Assembly: GCA_003447235.1 (NCBI GenBank)
Contig: DLZV01000006.1
Location: forward strand, 1-33,136
DNA: 33,136 bases
Reading direction: 5' to 3'
From: Prevotella sp.
GTDB lineage: Bacteria; Bacteroidota; Bacteroidia; Bacteroidales; Bacteroidaceae
A program made the translations under genes and the position numbers. The notes under the pieces are model-generated. The model saw only the letters and a program-made list of their open reading frames with translations, did no database searches and was not told the DNA's origin. Of the stretch, positions 1 to 8,014 are shown piece after piece; position 1 is the stretch's first letter, and the number at the start of each line of letters is the position of its first letter.

Positions 1-44
1 AACGCCATATAAATTGTTTATAAGGCTCTTTTTTGTAGAAAAAC

Positions 45-88
45 AAAAACTCGTTGTACATCCACACAAGAACGTACAACGAGTTTTT
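45..88. terminator. Strong hairpin terminator, probably bidirectional
   Basis: Two 15-nt arms at 45-59 and 74-88 are perfectly complementary (core ACTCGTTGTAC / GTACAACGAGT, flanked by A and T runs). The T run continues to about 91 on the plus strand, and the A run on the left gives a T run on the minus strand. It most likely ends a gene lying to the left of the window. No gene is seen in 1-269 apart from this hairpin and the REP-like hairpin at 131-149. Confidence 0.85.
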
Positions 89-130
89 TTTATTTATATT
101 GGGAGTTTTGACACACCCTCCTATGGTCTG

Positions 131-149
131 TTGGGCTTTCAGCCCGTTT
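131..149. repeat. Solitary REP-like hairpin
   Basis: The core GGGCTTTCAGCCC (133-145) is a short palindrome. With its flanks it matches the outer hairpin of both arms of the REP cassette near 23.1 and 23.7 kb, where the same core occurs as GGGCTGAAAGCCC (23089-23101) and GGGCTTTCTGCCC (23733-23745), each followed or preceded by the same CGTT/AACG bases. This suggests a dispersed REP family in this genome. The rest of the arm is not present here. Confidence 0.55.
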
Positions 150-269
150 CAACCGTACAGGTCGAAATAATTTCGGTTTTATGCCGTAGATTGAAATATT
201 TTTTGTAATTTTACATCCTCAAAACGAATAGCGAAGACAACCTCTATAAACAAGAAAGGAAAAGACAAT

Positions 270-1370
270 ATGAAACGGTTTCTGATCGTCATACTCCTCA
301 CCGCCTTGCTCCCCGACGTATCGATATGGAGCCTCTACCTCAGAGAGGTGCCTTTGCTCGTGAGCATTCTGTGGTTTCTCCCCACCACTCTGCTGACCGC
401 AGCCTGGCTGGCCCTGGTGTTTGAGTTTCGCCACAGCCTTGCCGCGCGCACGCTCAACGGCTGCATCCTCTGCTTCGTCGTGCCCAAGATCTGCTTCCTT
501 CTCTTCCAGATTATCACACCCTGGGCGGGTCTTCTCGCCGCCGTCACGGCCGAACTCTTGGCCATCTACGGACTGACGCTGGGCTGGCGCCGACTGAAGG
601 TGAGACAGGTGAGGATCTGCTTCCCTACTCTTCCCGCCGCCTTCGACGGCTATCGCCTTCTCCACCTCTCCGACTTCCATCTCGGCACGTTCGGTCGACA
701 CAACCCCTTTGTGCGCCGCGTCATCGAGACGGCCAACCAGCAGGAGGCCGACCTGGTGGTCTTCACGGGCGACTTGGTCAACAAGGTGGCGCGCGAGGCC
801 GTTCCCTATCGCCACGACCTGGCCATGCTCCAGGCTCCCGACGGCGTCTTCGCCATCCTGGGCAACCACGACTATTGCAAGTATGGGCCGAAGCGACGGA
901 CGGGATACCACGACCGCAACTTCCACCAGCTGGGACAAGTCGTCCGCAACGTCGGATGGACGCTGCTGCTCGACGAGCACCGAATCCTCCAGCGCGGCAA
1001 CGATCGTATCGCCATAGCGGGCGTGGAGAATATCGGCAGACCCCCATTCCCCGTCCGGGGAGACCTCGAAAAGGCGGTTCGGGGACTGGAGCCGGACACG
1101 TTTACGATCCTCCTCTCCCACGACCCCAACCATTGGCGCGCCGAGGTGGTAGGAAGAAAAGACATTGCGCTGACCCTCGCTGGCCACACCCATGGCGCGC
1201 AGGTGCGAATCGGTCCGCTGAGCCTGGCCCGCTTTGCCTTCAAGGAGTGGGGAGGCCTTTACCACAAGGGAGCGCAGTGGCTCTACGTGTCGCTCGGACT
1301 GGGCGGGTCGTTCCCCTTTAGGCTGGGCGCATGGCCCGAGATGACGGTCATAGAACTGAGAAAGGAATAG
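270..1370 (+). CDS. Membrane-anchored calcineurin-like metallophosphoesterase
   Basis: A 366-residue protein. Residues 4-105 form about four hydrophobic segments, and the rest is a calcineurin-like phosphoesterase domain. The metal-binding motifs are present in order: DFH (D135, H137), GDLV (D168), GNHD (N199, H200), SHDP (H284) and GHTHG (H306, H308). The layout is that of the YkuE/YpbG group of membrane phosphoesterases, some of which act on lipid pyrophosphates such as UDP-diacylglucosamine; the substrate here cannot be told from sequence. The catalytic domain follows the membrane part directly, probably on the cytoplasmic side (inference). It stands alone: a terminator lies upstream and a convergent gene downstream. 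The start at MKRF fits the membrane segment that follows. Confidence 0.9.
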   Translation: MKRFLIVILLTALLPDVSIWSLYLREVPLLVSILWFLPTTLLTAAWLALVFEFRHSLAARTLNGCILCFVVPKICFLLFQIITPWAGLLAAVTAELLAIYGLTLGWRRLKVRQVRICFPTLPAAFDGYRLLHLSDFHLGTFGRHNPFVRRVIETANQQEADLVVFTGDLVNKVAREAVPYRHDLAMLQAPDGVFAILGNHDYCKYGPKRRTGYHDRNFHQLGQVVRNVGWTLLLDEHRILQRGNDRIAIAGVENIGRPPFPVRGDLEKAVRGLEPDTFTILLSHDPNHWRAEVVGRKDIALTLAGHTHGAQVRIGPLSLARFAFKEWGGLYHKGAQWLYVSLGLGGSFPFRLGAWPEMTVIELRKE

Positions 1371-1377
1371 CGCCCAC

Positions 1378-1500
1378 TCCTTCGCCTACGACTGCTCCCA
1401 CTCTCTCAACCTACTCCTTTGCCTACGGCTGTTCCTCTTTTGCCATTCGCTCCTTTGCCTACGGTTGTTCTTGCTCTGCCAACCTCTTCTTTGCCTATGC
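1378..1500. repeat. Four degenerate 36-37 bp direct repeats between convergent genes
   Basis: A block beginning TCCTTTGCCTACGG recurs at about 1378, 1415, 1451 and 1488, at a spacing of 37, 36 and 37 bp. The last copy is partial (TCTTTGCCTATG) and runs over the stop codon (1495-1497) of the minus-strand gene. The copies diverge mainly in the middle. The array fills the whole gap between the two convergent genes. No hairpin terminator is obvious in it. Confidence 0.7.
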
Positions 1501-1944
1501 TGCGGGCTTGGTGGCGACAGGGCGCTTGAATGTCAGTTTCTTGGGGATGTTCACCCATTTGCCTCCCACGACGATTTTCATCGTGCTCCCTTTTAGGCGC
1601 TCCAGCGTATAGGTGCCGTCGCGCTCCAGCGTCAGTCGGGCCTCCAGGTCCTCGCTGCCATAGTCGTTGGTGATGACGAGGCGGGCCTGCTTGCCCTTGA
1701 CCTCCGCATCGACGAAGATCCACTTGCGCGTGTCGCGCTTCGCCCCGAAGTAGCCCGGCACCTGGCCGAAGATCTCCTGTCCGGGCGTGACGACGTCGTT
1801 GTGGTAGAAGTCCATCTCGATCCACACCTGATACTCAGCATTCTCTATTCTTCCTGCAAACGTGACCGTGTCGGCGCAGCAGCCTTGCCCCCACACCGAC
1901 AATACCGAGACCACGAGGGCCATCGCAAGCAACCATCTTTTCAT
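1495..1944 (-). CDS. Small exported protein of unknown function
   Basis: A 149-residue protein that I do not recognise. It starts with a clear signal peptide (MKRWLLAMALVVSVLSVWG, followed by a small Cys-containing stretch) and continues as a compact, probably all-beta domain rich in aromatic and charged residues, with an FYHND segment, a YFGAKRDTR segment and a basic C-terminus. The open frame extends upstream to about 2217 through the tRNA gene, so the true start must be inside it; the ATG at 1944 is chosen because it begins the signal peptide, and one at 1950 is possible. It is probably periplasmic or surface-linked. The last repeat of the 1378-1500 array forms its final codons. Confidence 0.75.
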   Translation of the reverse strand: MKRWLLAMALVVSVLSVWGQGCCADTVTFAGRIENAEYQVWIEMDFYHNDVVTPGQEIFGQVPGYFGAKRDTRKWIFVDAEVKGKQARLVITNDYGSEDLEARLTLERDGTYTLERLKGSTMKIVVGGKWVNIPKKLTFKRPVATKPAA

Positions 1945-1989
1945 ATTCATCTTGTTTTTAAAGTAAAAGTATATATCTTGTGAAATATT

Positions 1990-2038
1990 CGCCTTGCCTT
2001 TTAAACAATTGCCTTGTCTTTTAAAACAATCGCCTTGG
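1990..2038. repeat. Short AT-rich direct repeats in the leader of the exported-protein gene
   Basis: Two 20-21 bp copies of the form (C/T)GCCTTG(C/T)CTTTTAAA(A)CAAT stand at 1990-2009 and 2010-2030, followed by a partial third (CGCCTTGG) and a further GCCTTG at about 2048. They lie between the tRNA terminator and the minus-strand gene starting at 1944, so they would be in or just ahead of its leader. Function unknown. Confidence 0.6.
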
Positions 2039-2144
2039 TTGTTGTTTGCCTTGTTGAAAAAACAACAGGCTTTTTCTTCATTGAATAGTATAGGCTTATA
2101 TATACAAAAGACTGTAGCAGGGAGCACCTTGGATTCTGAATAAG

Positions 2145-2173
2145 AAAAAAGCCAGATTAAACGGGTTAATCTG
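2145..2173 (-). terminator. Terminator of tRNA-Pro
   Basis: Read on the minus strand, an 8-bp perfect stem (CAGATTAA / TTAATCTG, arms 2166-2173 and 2153-2160) with a 5-nt loop is followed by GC and then six T residues (2145-2150). It lies 14 nt downstream of the tRNA 3' end. Confidence 0.8.
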
Positions 2174-2186
2174 ACTCTCTCTTCGG

Positions 2187-2260
2187 TCGGGGCGACAGGA
2201 TTCGAACCTGCGACCACCTGGTCCCAAACCAGGAGCGCTACCGGGCTGCGCTACACCCCG
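2187..2260 (-). tRNA. tRNA-Pro (anticodon TGG)
   Basis: The minus strand gives a full cloverleaf. The acceptor stem CGGGGTG pairs with CGCCCCG with one G-T pair and discriminator A (2187). The D arm contains AGCGCAGCCCGGTAGCGC. The anticodon stem CCTGG / CCAGG encloses TTTGGGA with anticodon TGG. The T arm is GCAGGTTCGAATCCTGT. CCA is not encoded. It has its own consensus promoter upstream and a hairpin terminator downstream, so it is transcribed alone. Confidence 0.97.
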
Positions 2261-2285
2261 AATGCTTTCAACTTCAAAGCGGGTG

Positions 2286-2316
2286 CAAAGATACTACGAT
2301 TTTTCCAATTGACAAA
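2286..2316 (-). promoter_or_regulatory. Bacteroidetes-type promoter of tRNA-Pro
   Basis: On the minus strand, TTTG (2313-2316) and TATCTTTG (2286-2293) are separated by 19 bp, a near-perfect match to the Bacteroidetes -33/-7 consensus TTTG...TAnnTTTG. The expected transcription start is about 2280, some 20 nt before the tRNA. Confidence 0.8.
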
Positions 2317-2384
2317 GAAAAAGGACGGAATTTTCAGTTTAAAGCCTGAAAACGGCTGAACTTCCCGCGTCAAACAGTGCTGGA

Positions 2385-2414
2385 AGTCTCCCGCACCAAG
2401 CAGCACGGGAGACT
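2385..2414. terminator. Hairpin after the beta-helix lipoprotein gene
   Basis: Arms AGTCTCCCG (2385-2393) and CGGGAGACT (2406-2414) are perfectly complementary with a 12-nt loop. It begins 5 nt after the stop codon of the minus-strand lipoprotein gene. No T run follows, so intrinsic termination is uncertain. Confidence 0.45.
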
Positions 2415-2418
2415 GCTC

Positions 2419-3897
2419 CTATTGCTCTGCAGGCTTCCGATATTCGAAGCATCCGATGTCGGGCCGCTCGTCGCGGGGCAGTCCGTCGCGGTCGGTGCGT
2501 CCCCATCCCTCTGGCGATACTGCTGCCGAGTCGATGGCGTGGGAGACGCTGTCGAGGTGGAAGTCGAAGTACTGCTTGTCATAGTCGATCTTGACGAAGT
2601 TCTTTCGTCCGAAAGCCGTTGTGTCCTTGACGTTCTCCCAGATCACCCCCTTGTAGTGGGCCTCGTCGATCGTCTCGGGTTCTCCGGTGCGCAGCAGACA
2701 GTGGTCGAACAAGTAGGTCGCCGTCTCCACGTCGGAGAAATTGCCCATGATCTCGTCGTCGGAGTAGCCCGTGACGATGGTATTGAAGATGTCAAATCGC
2801 GTCAGCGGTATCGTCACGTCGCCCTCGTAGCGGTCGCCGAAGCGGAGCGCCACGCCCACGGGCTTTCCAAGGTCGAAGGGGAAGAACTGCGCCAGGGTGC
2901 AATGGCGCATCACCACGCTGCCTCCCGTGATGGAGACGCAGTCGATGGAGGCATTGGTGACCTGCGTGTTGTAGAGGTCGAGCTGACACCCCACGGCATA
3001 GAGGCCATAGCCCTGGCAGTTGTGCACCGTACTGTTATAGAGGCGGAGTTTGGTGCGGTCGGCCGCGGAGGAGTCGCAGACGATGCCGTTGTAGGCCGAG
3101 TGGAGGTCGGTATATTGGATCTCGTTGTCGAAAGAAGAGGCGTGGAGCCGTATGCCCTGCCACTGTCCCGAGACACGGTCGTAGGGCAGGTAGTCGAACA
3201 TGCGGTCGATACGGTCGCCGCGCAGCGTGACGTTGGCCTCGGGCGTTCCCTCGGCGCGCAGCGTGCCATAGACGTCGATGCCAGCATGGTTGGAGAAGTA
3301 GAGTGTCGTGCCCGCTCCGATGGTGAGCGTGGCGGCGCTATCCACCTCTATGTTTCCTTTAACCACTATGGGTTTTGTGCTCTGTATCAGCGTGTCACGA
3401 CTTATCTTTAAACCATCCAGTAGGGTGGCGTCCCAGGACCAAGCCCGTAGGTTGACCTTCTGTTCTACCCCACTCTCCAGGGTGAAGACCAGGTCGTCCT
3501 CCAGCAGTTCCGGCACCTCGGAATGGGTGTCAGCAGAGGTCAGTTCTACGAAGACGCGCAGCGAGTCGTCCTTGCGCAGTTCCACGCCGCCGACCTGATA
3601 GCCGCTGGCCTGTCCGAGGTACACTCCATCGACATTGACGCGGAAGCCCGTCTGATTGCCCTTGCGCAGGCGGACGCTGGTGCATCGCAGGCCGTCGCCC
3701 GATCTGTTATGGACCCAGAAGGTGCGGGTCGTGGTGGGCACGCGGGAGAAGGTCGTGTCGAGACTTACCGTGTCGGCAGAGAAGGCCAGCCGGTGGTCGG
3801 GCGACGCCGAGAAGGAATCGTCGTCGCTACAGGCCGCCAGGGATAGGACGGCCAAGGGGGCGGCTAAGAGCAAGAGCCGCAAACTCGTCATTTTCAT
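2419..3897 (-). CDS. Lipoprotein with right-handed parallel beta-helix
   Basis: A 492-residue protein. It has a lipoprotein signal with lipobox LAAC and lipidated Cys23, followed at once by SDDDS; acidic residues just after the Cys are the known Bacteroidetes signal for export of lipoproteins to the cell surface. An Ig-like or beta-sandwich N-terminal region leads, from about residue 175, into repeated short strands of the parallel beta-helix type (turns such as TLTIGAGTTLYF, GTLRAEGTPE, NVTLRGDRID, LYNSTVHNCQGYGLY, GGSVVMRHCTL). The end DIGCFEY is typical of this class of Bacteroidetes surface proteins. They often bind or cut polysaccharides; no catalytic residues can be assigned. The frame stays open to 4092, but the ATG at 3897 is chosen because it begins the signal peptide. 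It diverges from nqrA. Confidence 0.85.
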   Translation of the reverse strand: MKMTSLRLLLLAAPLAVLSLAACSDDDSFSASPDHRLAFSADTVSLDTTFSRVPTTTRTFWVHNRSGDGLRCTSVRLRKGNQTGFRVNVDGVYLGQASGYQVGGVELRKDDSLRVFVELTSADTHSEVPELLEDDLVFTLESGVEQKVNLRAWSWDATLLDGLKISRDTLIQSTKPIVVKGNIEVDSAATLTIGAGTTLYFSNHAGIDVYGTLRAEGTPEANVTLRGDRIDRMFDYLPYDRVSGQWQGIRLHASSFDNEIQYTDLHSAYNGIVCDSSAADRTKLRLYNSTVHNCQGYGLYAVGCQLDLYNTQVTNASIDCVSITGGSVVMRHCTLAQFFPFDLGKPVGVALRFGDRYEGDVTIPLTRFDIFNTIVTGYSDDEIMGNFSDVETATYLFDHCLLRTGEPETIDEAHYKGVIWENVKDTTAFGRKNFVKIDYDKQYFDFHLDSVSHAIDSAAVSPEGWGRTDRDGLPRDERPDIGCFEYRKPAEQ

Positions 3898-4002
3898 ACC
3901 TATCAGAACGGCGTTCCGTGCAAAATATTGTGCCTTTATCCCGTCCTTTTTCCTCCATCTGCCACACAAAACCCAAATCGCTTGAAAGTTTTCCGCAAAA
4001 AC

Positions 4003-4034
4003 TTTCCGTAATCGGCTGAAAATAGTTAATTTTG
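4003..4034 (+). promoter_or_regulatory. Promoter of the nqr operon
   Basis: TTTC (4003-4006), a 20-bp spacer and TAATTTTG (4027-4034) match the Bacteroidetes -33/-7 pattern. The expected start of transcription near 4041 leaves a leader of about 54 nt before nqrA. The AT-rich stretch 3898-4094 also has to hold the promoter of the divergent lipoprotein gene, for which I see no good consensus match. Confidence 0.75.
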
Positions 4035-4094
4035 CACGAAAATTACAAAACGAGGTTTGAACAAAGGAAATTACATAACAATCTAGATTCAACT

Positions 4095-5444
4095 ATGTCA
4101 GAAACAATTAAGCTACGTAAGGGCTTGGACATCCGTCTGAAAGGACGTGCCGCAGAGACCGTTACCCGCTTGAAGCCGTCGGCAGAGTACTCGCTCGTGC
4201 CCGACGATTTCGTTGGTGTGACGCCGAAGGTGGCCGTCAAGGAGGGCGACCATGTCCGTGCGGGCGACGCGTTGTTTGTCAACAAGCGTTTCCCTGAGGT
4301 GGGCTTTGCGTCCCCAGTCAGCGGAACTGTGACGGCTGTTGTGCGTGGTGATCGCCGCAAGGTGCTCCGCGTCACGGTGAAGGCCGACGCCCAGCAGGAG
4401 TATGCCGATTTTGGTGTGAAGGATCCCTCGAAGCTCGATGGAGCTGCCGTTGTCAAGGCCTTGCTTGAGGCTGGTCTCTTCGGCTACATCGACCAGCTTC
4501 CCTATGCCGTCTCCACCACTCCCGACACGATGCCGAAGGCCATCTTTGTCTCCGCCCTCCGCGACAAGCCGCTGCAGGGCGACTTCGAGCTGGAGCTGAA
4601 GGGCCAAGAGAAGGACTTCCAGGCTGGTATCACGGCTTTGTCGCGCATCGCGCGCGTGCATCTTGGCGTGGGCGCTCAGCAGACCTCCCAGGCGCTGCTT
4701 GGTGCGAAGAACGCTGAGGTGACGGTCTTCGACGGTCCCTGTCCCGCCGGCAACGTCGGTGTGCAGGTGAACCACCTTGACCCGGTCAACAAGGGCGAGA
4801 CGGTCTGGACGGTCGATCCCACGGCCGTGCTCTTCTTCGGTCGCCTGTTCAACACGGGCAAAGTCGATCTGCGCCGCATGGTAGCCGTGGCAGGCAGCGA
4901 GATCAAGTCTCCCGCCTATGTCGAGGCTTTGGTCGGCACGCCGCTGAAGGAGATCATTGACGGCAACGTGAAGAGCGACCGCCATGTGCGTCTGCTCAAC
5001 GGCAACCCGCTCACGGGCCGCATCGCCAACGACAAGAGCGTATTGGGCGCACACACCTCCGAGGTCTGTGCCATCCCCGAGGGCGACGACGTCGATGAGC
5101 TGGCCGGTTGGATCATGCCGCGTGCCAACACGTTCTCCACCTCTCGCAGCTACTTCTCATGGTTGCAGGGCAAGAAGGAGTACACGCTCGACGCGCGCAT
5201 CAAGGGTGGCGAGCGCCGCATGATCATGAGTGGTGAGTACGACCGCGTGCTGCCGATGGACATCTATGGTGAGTACCTTGTCAAGGCTATCATCACGGGC
5301 AACATCGACAAGCAGGAGCAGTTGGGCATCTACGAGGTGAGCCCGGAGGACTTCGCGCTGGCCGAGTTTGTGGATAGCTCGAAGCTGCCTCTGCAACAGA
5401 TTGTGCGTCAGGGTCTTGATATCCTCCGTAAAGAAAATGCTTAA
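4095..5444 (+). CDS. nqrA: Na+-translocating NADH:quinone reductase subunit A
   Basis: A 449-residue protein, the usual length for NqrA. This peripheral cytoplasmic subunit of the sodium-pumping NADH:quinone oxidoreductase has no membrane segments. Family features seen are the N-terminal KLRKGLDIRLKG, the lipoyl-like VKEGDHVRAGDALF and FASPVSGTV segments, the central HLGVGAQQTSQ, CPAGNVGVQVNHL and VLFFGRLFNTGK stretches, and the C-terminal LPMDIYGEYL. The open frame extends back to 4032, but the ATG at 4095 gives the conserved N-terminus and lies 61 nt after the -7 box. It is the first gene of the operon; nqrB follows after 17 nt. Confidence 0.97.
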   Translation: MSETIKLRKGLDIRLKGRAAETVTRLKPSAEYSLVPDDFVGVTPKVAVKEGDHVRAGDALFVNKRFPEVGFASPVSGTVTAVVRGDRRKVLRVTVKADAQQEYADFGVKDPSKLDGAAVVKALLEAGLFGYIDQLPYAVSTTPDTMPKAIFVSALRDKPLQGDFELELKGQEKDFQAGITALSRIARVHLGVGAQQTSQALLGAKNAEVTVFDGPCPAGNVGVQVNHLDPVNKGETVWTVDPTAVLFFGRLFNTGKVDLRRMVAVAGSEIKSPAYVEALVGTPLKEIIDGNVKSDRHVRLLNGNPLTGRIANDKSVLGAHTSEVCAIPEGDDVDELAGWIMPRANTFSTSRSYFSWLQGKKEYTLDARIKGGERRMIMSGEYDRVLPMDIYGEYLVKAIITGNIDKQEQLGIYEVSPEDFALAEFVDSSKLPLQQIVRQGLDILRKENA

Positions 5445-5461
5445 ACAAGAAAGTTACAGAT

Positions 5462-6631
5462 ATGAGTCTTAGAAATTATCTCGACAAGATACGTCCGAAC
5501 TTCGAGGAGGGCGGCAAGCTCCACGCTTTCCGTAGTGTCTATGATGGTTTCGACACATTCCTTTATGTGCCGCACACGACATCCAAGAGCGGTGTCTCCA
5601 TCCACGACGCTATCGACTCGAAGCGCATCATGAGCTTTGTGGTCATCGCATTGTTGCCCGCCATGCTCTTCGGAATGTACAACATCGGATACCAGAACGC
5701 CGTGGCCGCAGGCAAGCTGGCCGAGGCTACGTTCATGGGTATGTTCCTCTATGGCTTCGCTGCCATGCTGCCCAAGATTCTCGTCAGCTATATTGTCGGT
5801 CTCGGCATCGAGTTTGCCTGGGCCCAGTACAAGGGCGAGGAGATCCAGGAGGGCTACCTCGTCTCCGGTATCCTGATTCCGCTGATCATCCCCGTCTCCA
5901 CGCCGTTGTGGATCCTGGCCCTGGCCGTTGCCTTCGCCGTCGTCATCGGCAAGGAGATCTTCGGTGGTACGGGTATGAACGTCTTCAACCCCGCGCTCCT
6001 CGCGCGTGCGTTCCTTTTCTTCTCCTACCCCAGCAGCATGACTGGCGACACCATCTGGGTGGCCACGGAGCCGATCTTGGGTATGGGTTTCAAGGCCCCC
6101 GACGGCTACACGATGGCCACTCCGCTGGGTGAGATCGCTCAGCACGCCGACGTCTCCGCCAGCTTCAACGACATGATCATCGGTCTCATCCCGGGATCCA
6201 TGGGCGAGACCTCCGTCATCGCCATCGCCATTGGCGCCGTGATCCTGCTGTGGACGGGCATTGCCTCCTGGAAGACCATGCTGAGCGTGTTCCTCGGCGG
6301 CGGTCTGATGGCCGTGGTCTTCGAGCAGCTGGGCATGAGCAGCATCCCCTGGTATGAGCACATCGTGCTCGGCGGTTTCTGCTTCGGTGCCGTCTTCATG
6401 GCCACCGACCCTGTCACCTCGGCCCGTACCGAGAGTGGTAAGTGGGTCTATGGTGCGCTCATCGGCATCATGGCCGTTGTGGTGCGCGTGATGAACCCCG
6501 GCTACCCCGAGGGCATGATGCTCGCCATCCTCTTCGGCAACATGTTTGCTCCGCTGATCGACTACTGCGTGGTGGACCGCAACATCAGCCGCCGCAGCAA
6601 GCGTGGGGCGCAAAAGAATGCTAACCAATAA
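5462..6631 (+). CDS. nqrB: Na+-translocating NADH:quinone reductase subunit B
   Basis: A 389-residue integral membrane subunit of the RnfD/NqrB family with about ten hydrophobic segments. NqrB carries a covalent FMN on a threonine in a (S/T)xAT motif; here DGYTMATPL places it at T220. The hydrophilic N-terminus (residues 1-55) and the conserved GKEIFGGTGMNVFNPALLAR (164-183) and FMATDPVTSARTESGKW stretches are typical. It also contributes to the Na+ path and the riboflavin site of the complex (family knowledge). It lies 17 nt after nqrA and 17 nt before nqrC. Confidence 0.97.
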   Translation: MSLRNYLDKIRPNFEEGGKLHAFRSVYDGFDTFLYVPHTTSKSGVSIHDAIDSKRIMSFVVIALLPAMLFGMYNIGYQNAVAAGKLAEATFMGMFLYGFAAMLPKILVSYIVGLGIEFAWAQYKGEEIQEGYLVSGILIPLIIPVSTPLWILALAVAFAVVIGKEIFGGTGMNVFNPALLARAFLFFSYPSSMTGDTIWVATEPILGMGFKAPDGYTMATPLGEIAQHADVSASFNDMIIGLIPGSMGETSVIAIAIGAVILLWTGIASWKTMLSVFLGGGLMAVVFEQLGMSSIPWYEHIVLGGFCFGAVFMATDPVTSARTESGKWVYGALIGIMAVVVRVMNPGYPEGMMLAILFGNMFAPLIDYCVVDRNISRRSKRGAQKNANQ

Positions 6632-6648
6632 GTAAGGAGGAAAGAAAG

Positions 6649-7365
6649 ATGAAAACAAACACCAATTCATACACCATCATCTATTCGGTCGTCCTCGTTG
6701 TGGTCGTGGCATTGATGCTCGCATCCGTCTATCAGGCTTTGAAGCCGCAGCAGGATGCCAACGTGATGCTCGACACACAGAAGCAGATCCTCTATGCGCT
6801 CAACCAGGACCGCGACATGACCAATGAGGAGGCTGCCAAGCTCTGGCAGAACCTCGTCGAGGCCGACGACATGATCGACGCCAACGGCAACGTGGTCGAG
6901 GCTGGCAAGCAGGGCGGCACGGAGGCTGGTTTCCAGCACCTCAACTCCGCCGAGGCCAAGGACGGCAAGCTCGTCGTCTTCCGCTGCAAGGTGGATGGCG
7001 AGACGAAGTATGTCATCCCCGTCTATGGCAACGGCCTCTGGGGCCCCATCAGCGGTTTCATCGCCGTCAATGGCGACAAGACGACTGTCTTTGGCGCCTA
7101 CTTCAACCATGAGGGCGAGACTGCCGGCTTGGGTGCCGAGATCAAGGACAGCAAGAAGTGGCAGGACCTGTTCAAGGGCAAGGAGCTCTTCGCCAACGGC
7201 GACCGCGACCACGTCGCTCTCTCCGTGGAGAAGAAGGTCACCGACCCCAAGACGCAGGTGGACTGCGTGACGGGTGCCACCATCACCTCCAACGGTGTGG
7301 CCGACATGCTCAAAGCCGAGAAAGGCGGCCTGCAGCCCTATGTTAAATTCTTTAATGCTAAGTAA
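6649..7365 (+). CDS. nqrC: Na+-translocating NADH:quinone reductase subunit C
   Basis: A 238-residue subunit with one N-terminal membrane anchor (about residues 8-28) and a periplasmic FMN-binding domain. The FMN attachment motif is TGAT (208-211), with T211 as the flavinylated residue, in the context DCVTGATITSNGVADML. GLWGPISGFIAV and GETAGLGAEI are further conserved blocks. Attachment needs the ApbE flavin transferase, which is not in this window. A purine-rich GTAAGGAGGAAAG lies just before the start. Confidence 0.96.
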   Translation: MKTNTNSYTIIYSVVLVVVVALMLASVYQALKPQQDANVMLDTQKQILYALNQDRDMTNEEAAKLWQNLVEADDMIDANGNVVEAGKQGGTEAGFQHLNSAEAKDGKLVVFRCKVDGETKYVIPVYGNGLWGPISGFIAVNGDKTTVFGAYFNHEGETAGLGAEIKDSKKWQDLFKGKELFANGDRDHVALSVEKKVTDPKTQVDCVTGATITSNGVADMLKAEKGGLQPYVKFFNAK

Positions 7366-7371
7366 GAAAAG

Positions 7372-7998
7372 ATGGCTTTATTCAGTAAACAAAACAAAGA
7401 GGCTCTGACCAATCCCTTCAACCTTGACAACCCAGTCTTGGTTCAGGTGCTGGGTATTTGCTCCGCCTTGGCCGTCACTTCGCAGCTGAAGCCGGCTATC
7501 GTCATGGGCCTTGCCGTAACAATCATCACGGCATTTTCCAATACGATCATCTCCATCATCCGCAACACCATCCCCAACCGCATCCGTATCATCGTGCAGC
7601 TGGTGGTCGTTGCCGCGCTGGTGACGGTGGTCAACCAGGTGCTCAAGGCCTTCGCCTACGACGTGAGCGTGCAGCTCTCCGTCTATGTCGGTCTGATCAT
7701 CACCAACTGTATCCTCATGGGTCGTCTGGAGGCCTTTGCCATGACCAACAAGCCTTGGCCCTCGTTCCTCGACGGCGTCGGCAACGGACTGGGCTACGCG
7801 CTCATCCTCGTCATCGTCGGTGGCGTGCGCGAGTTCTTCGGCCGCGGATCGCTGCTGGGCTTCCAGCTCATCCCCGAGAGCGTCTATCAGGCTGGCTACA
7901 TGAACAATGGTATGATGACCATGTCGGCTACGGCCCTCATCCTCGTGGGATGTGTCATCTGGGTACACCGTGCCTATTTCTACAAGGAGAACAATTAA
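7372..7998 (+). CDS. nqrD: Na+-translocating NADH:quinone reductase subunit D
   Basis: A 208-residue membrane subunit with six predicted membrane segments, the standard length for NqrD. The two cysteines that, with two from NqrE, ligate the intramembrane iron-sulfur centre are present: C30 (LGICSALAVT) and C113 (ITNCILMGRLEAFA). It starts 6 nt after nqrC. NqrD and NqrE are related and pack as an inverted pair in the known structures of the complex. Confidence 0.97.
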   Translation: MALFSKQNKEALTNPFNLDNPVLVQVLGICSALAVTSQLKPAIVMGLAVTIITAFSNTIISIIRNTIPNRIRIIVQLVVVAALVTVVNQVLKAFAYDVSVQLSVYVGLIITNCILMGRLEAFAMTNKPWPSFLDGVGNGLGYALILVIVGGVREFFGRGSLLGFQLIPESVYQAGYMNNGMMTMSATALILVGCVIWVHRAYFYKENN

Positions 7999-8014
7999 GG
8001 AGGAGATATAAGTT

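Noticed and set aside
14..208. Small open frame at the left edge
   Set aside because: It runs through the terminator hairpin and the REP-like hairpin, so it is not a gene.
2187..2260. tRNA-Pro as attachment site of an integrated element
   Set aside because: No second copy of the tRNA 3' end and no integrase gene in the window; neighbours look like ordinary chromosome.
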